Positions 1 to 6,526 of a stretch of 8,408 bases of DNA are shown in pieces. The DNA lies in assembly GCA_016934775.1 (NCBI GenBank), contig JAFGSP010000070.1:1-8408 (forward strand), in the 5' to 3' direction. Position numbers and translations under genes: made by a program. Origin of the DNA: Candidatus Woesearchaeota archaeon. Its GTDB lineage: Archaea; Nanobdellota; Nanobdellia; Woesearchaeales; GW2011-AR15. Below the pieces are notes generated by a model. The model had not been told where the DNA came from, searched no databases, and saw nothing but the letters and a program-made list of their open reading frames with translations. Within the stretch, counting starts at the first letter, position 1. Every line of letters starts with the position of its first letter.

Positions 1-969
1 AAAAAAGCTACTATTCAGACAAATTCCTATTCTTTAGAAATACAATATCTCTCAGGGAGGACACAGGAAATCACATTAGTAACAAGAGAGATCAGGCTTG
101 ATTTTGAAGGGGATATTGATTATGTTGAATTCATTCCGAAGGATTTGGTTGATTCCTCTGACAATATAGTGTTTGTGACAGAACCAGATAAAATATTGAA
201 CAAAGATCCTGTGTTCGAGACAAAGATTACAGACCAGTCTGAGATAATCTACTATATCAAATCACCTGTATCTCTTGATAATATACCTAAAATCAAGCCC
301 ATGATAATTACATTGAAGCAGGACGAGTCAATGAAAGGCATTACAGGATTTGCGCTTTTCGATTCAATCGGCTTCTCAGAATCCAATACTAAAATATTTG
401 TCTTTGAATTATTAGTGGTCTTCATACTTTTGGGAGTGTATCTCTACTTTAATTATAACTCTTCTGTTATATCCTCTCTCTTCCCTCCTGGCAGGACAAT
501 AAAACCATCTCCTGATGCTAGAACTTTACCTATTGAAAAAAAGACCAGGCCTGTGGCAATCCTGCCAGCAAGAAGAATAGATGGCAATCATAGGGTCAGC
601 TACATGCGAACCCTGATTTCAAAAGTCAATAGCTTAATTAAGTTTGACAAGCTGAAAGATGCAGCGCTTCATTATCATGAATTGAAATTCCTTTATCAAT
701 TGTTGGGCAGACAGGATCAGGAGTCGCTTTTCGGGGAAGTAATTGCTATCTCTGATTCCATCATATCCAAGCATATAGGTGAGATGATAAATGAGGCTGT
801 AGTGGCAATAGCTCTGGGAGATGATGATGAAGCCTTCAGGCTATATCAGGACATCGATGGAGAGTTCAGCAAGCTTTCTGTCCCTTATAAAGAAAAGCTC
901 TATTCAAGATGCTGCGAACTTGCATTGCATCTTAACAGGCATGAGACTAAGCATGAAAAAGAGAACTAA
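1..969 (+). CDS. Single-pass membrane protein with cytosolic TPR-like helical domain (5' end missing)
   Basis: The frame is open from base 1, so the start lies left of the window; 322 residues are visible (numbered from base 1). An internal TTG at 145 could be taken for a start, but the upstream codons read as good protein and continue the same domain. Residues 1-129 look like a beta-rich extracytoplasmic domain. About 132-152 is a hydrophobic helix (IFVFELLVVFILLGVYLYF). A Pro/Arg/Lys-rich stretch follows (about 153-197), matching the positive-inside rule, then a helical region (198-312) with TPR-like spacing, for example FDKLKDAALHYHELKFLYQL and LGDDDEAFRLYQDI. The tail is charged. The TAA at 967-969 lies inside the next gene, a 17-nt overlap suggesting translational coupling. 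I do not recognise a named family. I infer a surface-anchored partner whose cytosolic helices could dock the ATPase encoded next. Confidence is high that it is a gene, low for its role. Confidence 0.88.
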   Translation, partial: KKATIQTNSYSLEIQYLSGRTQEITLVTREIRLDFEGDIDYVEFIPKDLVDSSDNIVFVTEPDKILNKDPVFETKITDQSEIIYYIKSPVSLDNIPKIKPMIITLKQDESMKGITGFALFDSIGFSESNTKIFVFELLVVFILLGVYLYFNYNSSVISSLFPPGRTIKPSPDARTLPIEKKTRPVAILPARRIDGNHRVSYMRTLISKVNSLIKFDKLKDAALHYHELKFLYQLLGRQDQESLFGEVIAISDSIISKHIGEMINEAVVAIALGDDDEAFRLYQDIDGEFSKLSVPYKEKLYSRCCELALHLNRHETKHEKEN

Positions 970-3900
970 GCCGGATAAAAAAAGAACAAAGAAGATTGAT
1001 ATAGATTCAATCCTAGTCAGTTTGCTTGTTGTATTGCTTATTGTGATCTCCCTGATATCTGTTGTGATTCTCAGGGACTATGTTGGTCTTGTGAGTTATC
1101 ACGCAGCTAAGGGAGGAGTAATCACAGAACTTAACGTGTATCAGGTTTTTCCGGCATCTATGTGGTCAGGTATAGTCGGGATAGCTCTTGAGTCTCCTTT
1201 GCTGAATACCACCTGGTTTGTTTATGCGGATCCTGCAGATATAAGTGAGCTTAATCCTATATTTATATGTCTTGAGCCAGGAAAAGAGCATGAGATTTAT
1301 GCGACTACCATGAATTTCACCCAGATTAACTGGAGCAATATAGAAGCCGGGACAACACAGATGGTGGATGATTTTACAGGGACAGCATATAATCAGACAA
1401 CTTCGGCAACACAGACATTTACCAATACAATGACCGTTGAAGTGGGAGGGAATACGATAATAGATGTTCCAATGGCCTATATGTACCGCTACAACAACCA
1501 GAGCAGCACAGCATTTCCCGTCGGCATCCTTCAGGATAATGGGAATATTATAATGGTAACCCTAATCAATAATGATTTTTTGGTGGGTTATAGGCCTGAC
1601 AAAATCTATAATTACGAGATGATGGTCCCGATGCCTATAAACACCTCGAATTATAGATATAATATTTTTACTGATCCTTTTGATGATTGTCCTGAAGGGC
1701 AGGAAGGAGAATATTTTGAGCCTGGCAGCGTATATGGCTGGGTGACAGATAACGATACCCAGACATTTCTTGAAAATGTGCTTGTTGCGGTTGAAAGGAA
1801 ATTCTTCATTACAGGGCCTGATGGGTTCTATAATATCACAGATCTCCAGCCGGGAAATTACTATCTGGTGGCCTTGAAAGCAGGATTCAACAATTATGTA
1901 GGAAACATTACAATAGAGGAGAGTGAAGCTACTTTGCATAATATCTCTATGGTTTTCTATGAAGAGCCTTTGACAGGAACAGGGCCAGGAGTTGGTACAG
2001 GAGTGGGGCCAGGTGAAGACCCTCCCGGAACAGAGACTGAAACAGGAGAAGGGCCGGGCGTAGGGCCGGGCGTAGGGCCAGGGATAGGTCCGTTCTTTGA
2101 AAAACCCGAGGAACCAGGGCTTGATCATTGGGTCTCGCTGGAAAAACTCCAGAAAAAGATCCGGCTTGATACATTTTTTAGAGAGACTATCCTTGTATTT
2201 AGTTTTAGGCCTGGTTCTTCAAATGTCCAATTTCAGATCACAGGAAATGCTTCTGAGATCATTGAGATGAGTGATTTCAGCGCAATAATTGAACAGAATG
2301 AATATGCTAATATTTCTATCAGGGGATTCGGTATTGCAGAGGGAGTATATACAGGAGCATTTGAGGTTTCAGGCGATTTCAATGACACAATTCCTATTGA
2401 GATTAGCGTGCTTGGAGAAGATAAGCTTCCTATTGAGGCTTTGTTAGTCGAGCTTGAGATACTAACGAGGAGACCTCTTCCGGGAAACAATTTCAGGTTT
2501 AAGATTGATCTCCAGAACCTGCTAATAGAGGATCATTATGATGTCATGCTTGAATATTTTATAAGAGGAGTCCAGGCAGAAACAGCCAACAATACACTTT
2601 ATGTAGGTAATGATACTGTTTCAATAATCACAACAGAGACAATAATTAAAGATGTGCTCATCCCTCCTGAATGGGAGACAGGTGATTATTATCTTATTGT
2701 AGAAGCAAATTATCTTGACCTGTATTCCAGGACATCAACAGTCTTTGAGCTTTTTGAGCCTTTCTATAATTATAAAGTGTTCGGTCTTTTGGAAGTGTGG
2801 AAGCTTCTTTTGATATTGTCAATATTAGCTCTTATCATCGGGACAATTCTTTACATAAGACACAGGATTTATGCTTCCAAAAGATTCCACGTTAAAGTGG
2901 AGTATAAGCTGCTGCCCCAGAAAGGGCCAAGGTCATTGTATGTGGGAAAGATTGCAGAGACAGAGAATGACACTTATTTTGACATGGACAAGCTTACAGT
3001 TCACAGCATTGTTGCCGGATCAACAGGAGGCGGTAAGACTATTGCCGCCCAGGTTATTGTTGAAGAAGCGCTTTTGAAAGAAGTTGCAGTTATTGTGTTT
3101 GACCCTACAGCACAATGGTCAGGAATGCTCAGGAAATGCCAGGATGAGAAAATGATGTCTTTCTATCCGAGGTTTCATCTCACAAAAAAGGATGCCAAAG
3201 CATTTAACGGAAATGTTCGTGCAATCAAGAATCCAAGAGAAAAGATACAGCTTGAAAAATATTGGAAACCTGGCGAGATACAGGTGTTTACTTTGAGCAC
3301 GTTGAGCCCGAAAGACATGGATATATTTGTTGCGAATACTGTCAGGGCAGTTTTCCAGTCTAATCTCCAGGAATTCAGGGGACTGAGGTATATGATGGTG
3401 TATGACGAGGTTCACAGGCTTCTGCCTAAATTCGGCGGTTCCGGAGAAGGATTCATCCAGATAGAAAGGGCATGCAGGGAATTCAGGAAGTGGGGTATAG
3501 GAGTTATGCTAGTATCACAGGTTCTTGCTGACTTTGTCGGACAGATCAAGGCTAACATCAACACAGAAGTCCAGATGAAGACCAGAGACGAAGGCGACCT
3601 GAACAGGATCAAGACAAAATATGGTGAGTCTTTTATCCAGGAGCTTGTCAAGTCTCCTGTAGGAAGCGGCATGGTCCAGAACTCTTCATGGAATCGTGGT
3701 AAGCCTTATTATGTCACCTTCAGGCCGATCATCCATAGTGTTGTAAGGCTGACAGATGAAGAGCTTGAGAAATATAATAAATATAATGAGATTGTTGAAG
3801 ACCTGGCATACCAGCTTGACCAGATAGAGCAGGAAGGCAAAGATGTGTTTGATCTCAGGCTGGAACTGAAGCTTTCTCTTGACAAGATTAAGCAGGGCGC

Positions 3901-5071
3901 TTTCAACATGGTAGAAATATACCTTGAAGGCCTCAGGCCCAGGATTGAGAAGATATGGAAAGAATTAGGGAAAACACCAAAGAAAAAGCAGATTGAGCTT
4001 GTTTCAGAGGCAGAGCTACAGGCTTCTATCCAGGCAGCCCAGAAAGAGAGTGATAAAGCAAAATCAACTGAAGCTGCAGCAGGCGCAGGAGGAGAGCCGG
4101 CTGCAAAGAAAAAAATGGCTATAACTGATGATGTCCCTCCAGATAAACTTCTGAATCTTGCCAATGGTATGCTGGTGAATAAGCTGAAGAACCTTGTTGA
4201 TGAACTGAGGGCTATGAAAGATGATGATTTCAAGAAACAGGTCAATGAAGAGAAAAACGACTACTCTGCATGGATAAGGACATCATATCAGAATGACAAG
4301 TGGGCAGACATTGCAGACCAGATACTGACAAGAGAGGATTTCATCAAGTTCCTTGAGTTGCTTGAGCAGGGCAAGGAGAAAACATTTAAACCGGCTACGC
4401 CAAGGCCTAAACCTTTTTCCAGTAAAGCTGGCCAGCCGGCTGCTCAGCTTCAGCCAGCAGCCAAAGCCGAATCAGCACCAACTGCAGCACAACCTCAAAC
4501 CTCTGCTCCTCAGCAGTCTGCTCAGCCAGCACCAGCAGCCCAGCCATCAGTTGTCCAACAACCAGCAAAACCGGTTCCAGCGGCACAAACACTTGCTGCC
4601 AAGCCGGCAACTCCTGCAACACCTCCACCTGCCAAATCACCTCCACCAGTATCATCCACACCTCAACAGACAGCGACACAGGCAGCTAAAGGACTGAACT
4701 GGTCAGAGATAAAGCAAAAGCTGGCGCAGCTGAAGACATCTCCTGAAAAAATCAATTATCTGAAAGGATTAGAAAAACAATTTCCAAATAATCCGGAATT
4801 GCTATTCTCGATAGCTGCGGAATACCACAGGGTAAAGGATCTTGCAAATGCAGAGGCTTATTACCTAAAATTATCAAAAATTAACCCCAATAATGCAAAA
4901 GTCCTATACTATCTTGCCAACGTATATAGTATGGAGAAAAAGTACAAAGAGGCTCTTGATATGTATAATAAGATTATCCAAATCCAGCCGAATTATCCAA
5001 AAGTAAAAAACTATGTGGCAGTTATGCAGAAACTAGTCAATGCTCCAAAGGAGGCTAATCCGAAGAAATAA
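953..5071 (+). CDS. Membrane-anchored HerA/FtsK-like P-loop ATPase with large ectodomain and C-terminal TPRs
   Basis: A protein of 1372 aa. Order: basic N-terminus (KKRTKPDKKRTKK); TM1 about 17-40; ectodomain 41-614; TM2 about 615-636 followed by RHRIYASKR; ATPase about 645-930; helical region to 1010; DUF5752-like domain about 1064-1140; Ala/Pro/Gln-rich linker 1144-1245; TPRs about 1262-1366. The ectodomain holds a carboxypeptidase-regulatory-like beta fold (about 256-335), a Gly-Pro linker (341-380) and CARDB-like beta domains (about 391-600). Walker A is GSTGGGKT (689-696); Walker B is YMMVYDE (813-819, acidic pair D818/E819); ACREFRKWGIG (840-850) may carry the arginine finger; LVSQ (853-856) fits sensor 1. 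These are HerA/FtsK-superfamily (DUF87-type) hallmarks. No NurA gene adjoins, and soluble repair HerA lacks TMs, so a repair role is unlikely. ATG 953 (17-nt overlap) places the basic tract before TM1; ATG 941 is also possible; ATG 821 would overlap gene 1 by 149 nt. The substrate pumped or remodelled is unknown. Confidence 0.92.
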   Translation: MKKRTKPDKKRTKKIDIDSILVSLLVVLLIVISLISVVILRDYVGLVSYHAAKGGVITELNVYQVFPASMWSGIVGIALESPLLNTTWFVYADPADISELNPIFICLEPGKEHEIYATTMNFTQINWSNIEAGTTQMVDDFTGTAYNQTTSATQTFTNTMTVEVGGNTIIDVPMAYMYRYNNQSSTAFPVGILQDNGNIIMVTLINNDFLVGYRPDKIYNYEMMVPMPINTSNYRYNIFTDPFDDCPEGQEGEYFEPGSVYGWVTDNDTQTFLENVLVAVERKFFITGPDGFYNITDLQPGNYYLVALKAGFNNYVGNITIEESEATLHNISMVFYEEPLTGTGPGVGTGVGPGEDPPGTETETGEGPGVGPGVGPGIGPFFEKPEEPGLDHWVSLEKLQKKIRLDTFFRETILVFSFRPGSSNVQFQITGNASEIIEMSDFSAIIEQNEYANISIRGFGIAEGVYTGAFEVSGDFNDTIPIEISVLGEDKLPIEALLVELEILTRRPLPGNNFRFKIDLQNLLIEDHYDVMLEYFIRGVQAETANNTLYVGNDTVSIITTETIIKDVLIPPEWETGDYYLIVEANYLDLYSRTSTVFELFEPFYNYKVFGLLEVWKLLLILSILALIIGTILYIRHRIYASKRFHVKVEYKLLPQKGPRSLYVGKIAETENDTYFDMDKLTVHSIVAGSTGGGKTIAAQVIVEEALLKEVAVIVFDPTAQWSGMLRKCQDEKMMSFYPRFHLTKKDAKAFNGNVRAIKNPREKIQLEKYWKPGEIQVFTLSTLSPKDMDIFVANTVRAVFQSNLQEFRGLRYMMVYDEVHRLLPKFGGSGEGFIQIERACREFRKWGIGVMLVSQVLADFVGQIKANINTEVQMKTRDEGDLNRIKTKYGESFIQELVKSPVGSGMVQNSSWNRGKPYYVTFRPIIHSVVRLTDEELEKYNKYNEIVEDLAYQLDQIEQEGKDVFDLRLELKLSLDKIKQGAFNMVEIYLEGLRPRIEKIWKELGKTPKKKQIELVSEAELQASIQAAQKESDKAKSTEAAAGAGGEPAAKKKMAITDDVPPDKLLNLANGMLVNKLKNLVDELRAMKDDDFKKQVNEEKNDYSAWIRTSYQNDKWADIADQILTREDFIKFLELLEQGKEKTFKPATPRPKPFSSKAGQPAAQLQPAAKAESAPTAAQPQTSAPQQSAQPAPAAQPSVVQQPAKPVPAAQTLAAKPATPATPPPAKSPPPVSSTPQQTATQAAKGLNWSEIKQKLAQLKTSPEKINYLKGLEKQFPNNPELLFSIAAEYHRVKDLANAEAYYLKLSKINPNNAKVLYYLANVYSMEKKYKEALDMYNKIIQIQPNYPKVKNYVAVMQKLVNAPKEANPKK
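1973..2092 (+). repeat. Gly-Pro-rich linker repeat within the ATPase ectodomain
   Basis: This stretch encodes about 40 residues of GPGV/GTGV/GPGI-type repeats with a Glu/Thr interruption (residues 341-380). At DNA level there is a 12-bp tandem unit, GGGCCGGGCGTA, at 2051-2062 and exactly again at 2063-2074, with a diverged third copy at 2075-2086. It joins the carboxypeptidase-regulatory-like fold to the membrane-proximal beta domains and is locally much more GC-rich than its surroundings. Tandem DNA units of this kind can vary in number by slippage. Confidence 0.75.
4382..4687 (+). repeat. Ala/Pro/Gln-rich low-complexity linker in the ATPase
   Basis: Residues 1144-1245 are composed mostly of Ala, Pro, Gln, Ser and Lys, with no exact DNA repeat unit. 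They separate the DUF5752-like domain from the C-terminal TPRs and should be an extended flexible tether in the cytosol. The composition makes alternative frames appear open here. Confidence 0.7.
5050..5054 (+). promoter_or_regulatory. Possible Shine-Dalgarno site (GGAGG) of the Gln/Pro-rich protein gene
   Basis: GGAGG lies inside the last codons of the ATPase gene, 18 nt before ATG 5073. This is longer than the usual spacing, so it may instead act in re-initiation after termination at 5071, one base before the next start. Confidence 0.35.
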
Positions 5072-5072
5072 A

Positions 5073-6512
5073 ATGGCACTTAACATGCACTTCCCTAATG
5101 TTACTCCCAGGAATTATTTTTACTTGAAGAACGGCCAGATAATCAAGAATATTACAGAACTTCCTGATGTACTGGAGAGGCTTGACAATTATACTTTCAA
5201 TGAGCATGTTAAACCAGAAAGAAATGATTTTGCAGCATGGGCTTATGAAGTATTTAGGGATTCTGAACTATCAAGGATACTTGGTAATGTTAAATCTAAG
5301 AAAGACACAATCAGGGTAATGAATGCATATATCAGGCAGAAGCAGGCTAAGGATGTTCCTGTTCTACAGAATTCAGAAGCACAGACTGTCCAGCTCCAGC
5401 AGCAGAAAAAAGCAAATGAGCAGCAGCCATTGCAACAATCGACTCAGTCTAATAATAATGTAAATGCTTCATCTAAGCAGAATATGCAGTACACTGCATC
5501 ACAGAGCGCACAACAACCTCCAGCACAGCCGCACGCATCATCACAACCGCCTGCGAATAATTCGCAGGTCAAAAATACTAAAAACATCCCGACAAACCTG
5601 CCTTCAGGCAGCCAGCAAAAACCAGGAACAACCCCTGTGTCAGAACCAGCACAGCCCCAACCTCTGTCTCAGCCAGCTAAACAGCCAGCCGGAAAAAGCC
5701 AGGATCAGCAGCACAGCCAGCCTCAATCGCAGGCATCCCAGATTCCCAAGCAAAATCCTGACAGTCCTTCAGAGCAGCATAAATCTTCAGAGCCTTTTGA
5801 GCCATACCATCCTTTCAGAAAATCATCAACAATGTATGCCTGGAAATCATCAGAGAGCGTGCCTATTATCAAACCTCAGGAAGTAAAAGAGCCGCCTAAG
5901 ATTACAAAACCGATATCGCCTCCGAAAGTACCTATTCTTTCAAAGCCAAAAGTACAGCCTATCCAGACAATTGCTCAAAAACCTGAGCAGGTCAAGCCGG
6001 TCCAGCAGATTCGTCCGCAAACACAACAGATACAATCTGCTCCAAAACCACAAATAAAGAAACCTGTTGCATCACCAACCCTATCAACAATTGCAGTGAA
6101 ACCACAGACAATTCAGCCGTCCAAACCAGTTCAGGCGCAGACTGCTCAGACTAAGCAAGACTACCAGAACATTAATGATCCGAACGAGTTTTTTGAAAAA
6201 AATCCTTTGACTACAGGCCAACGTGTAGACGGCAAAAAAAAGACATACTCAGCTACGCCTCTCGCTAATATTGATGTTACAGGTCTTGCATCTGATAAGG
6301 CGGTCGAGGCATTCCAGGACAAGTATTCAGAAGCTTATCAAAGAATGTCTGAATTAAGAAAGGCCGGATTTGATACAACTCTTGTTGAAATAATGCTTTT
6401 CAGGATCCCGCCAAAACTTAAAGTCTACCAGGCCAGCAGGGAAGAAAAAGACATGGTTGTTGTAAAAAGATATCTCAATGAAGTAATCGAAGAACTTAAT
6501 AATGTGAAATGA
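5073..6512 (+). CDS. DUF5752-like domain protein with long Gln/Pro-rich disordered region
   Basis: A protein of 479 aa with three parts. Residues about 15-90 form a compact helical domain with the core HVKPERNDFAAW (45-56), which I associate with the DUF5752 family; it aligns without gaps to residues 1070-1107 of the preceding ATPase. Residues about 98-365 are low-complexity, rich in Gln, Pro, Ser, Lys and Ala, and almost certainly disordered. Residues about 398-479 are again ordered and helical, with a run (RKAGFDTTLVEIMLFRIPPK) joining two predicted helices. There is no TM or signal peptide, so it should be cytosolic. ATG 5073 follows the ATPase stop (5069-5071) by one base; ATG 5040 would add 11 residues overlapping the ATPase and lacks support. 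I infer a flexible scaffold or adaptor in the same complex, binding a common partner through the shared domain. Function is not recognised. Confidence 0.9.
   Translation: MALNMHFPNVTPRNYFYLKNGQIIKNITELPDVLERLDNYTFNEHVKPERNDFAAWAYEVFRDSELSRILGNVKSKKDTIRVMNAYIRQKQAKDVPVLQNSEAQTVQLQQQKKANEQQPLQQSTQSNNNVNASSKQNMQYTASQSAQQPPAQPHASSQPPANNSQVKNTKNIPTNLPSGSQQKPGTTPVSEPAQPQPLSQPAKQPAGKSQDQQHSQPQSQASQIPKQNPDSPSEQHKSSEPFEPYHPFRKSSTMYAWKSSESVPIIKPQEVKEPPKITKPISPPKVPILSKPKVQPIQTIAQKPEQVKPVQQIRPQTQQIQSAPKPQIKKPVASPTLSTIAVKPQTIQPSKPVQAQTAQTKQDYQNINDPNEFFEKNPLTTGQRVDGKKKTYSATPLANIDVTGLASDKAVEAFQDKYSEAYQRMSELRKAGFDTTLVEIMLFRIPPKLKVYQASREEKDMVVVKRYLNEVIEELNNVK
5364..6167 (+). repeat. Gln/Pro-rich low-complexity region of the DUF5752-like protein
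   Basis: Residues about 98-365 are dominated by Gln, Pro, Ser, Ala and Lys, with QPQ, QPPA and KPVQ-like phrases but no regular unit. The coding strand is C/A-rich here, unlike the purine-rich coiled-coil gene after it. Such tracts are typically disordered and can drive multivalent binding. Confidence 0.7.
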
Positions 6513-6526
6513 TATACTGAATTAAA

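Noticed and set aside
145..147. TTG as the start of gene 1
   Set aside because: The frame is open back to base 1 with protein-like sequence, so this is an internal Leu codon.
821..952. Upstream ATG (821) as the start of the ATPase gene
   Set aside because: It would overlap gene 1 by 149 nt and put about 44 unrelated residues before the basic tract and TM1; 953 or 941 fits membrane topology better.
1562..2128. Minus-strand open frame under the ectodomain
   Set aside because: It is opposite a well-supported gene, with composition (Cys, Pro, Arg, Phe rich) typical of an antisense shadow.
3709..4245. Minus-strand open frame, Ser/Phe-rich
   Set aside because: Antisense of the Glu/Lys/Asp-rich helical part of the ATPase; no start signal or recognisable domain.
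4353..4697. Second plus-strand frame rich in Gln, Leu, His and Pro
   Set aside because: An out-of-frame reading of the Ala/Pro/Gln-rich linker, where stop codons are rare because of composition.
5464..5886. Second plus-strand frame within the Gln/Pro tract
   Set aside because: Same composition artefact; rich in His, Arg and Ser with no domain and no start signal.
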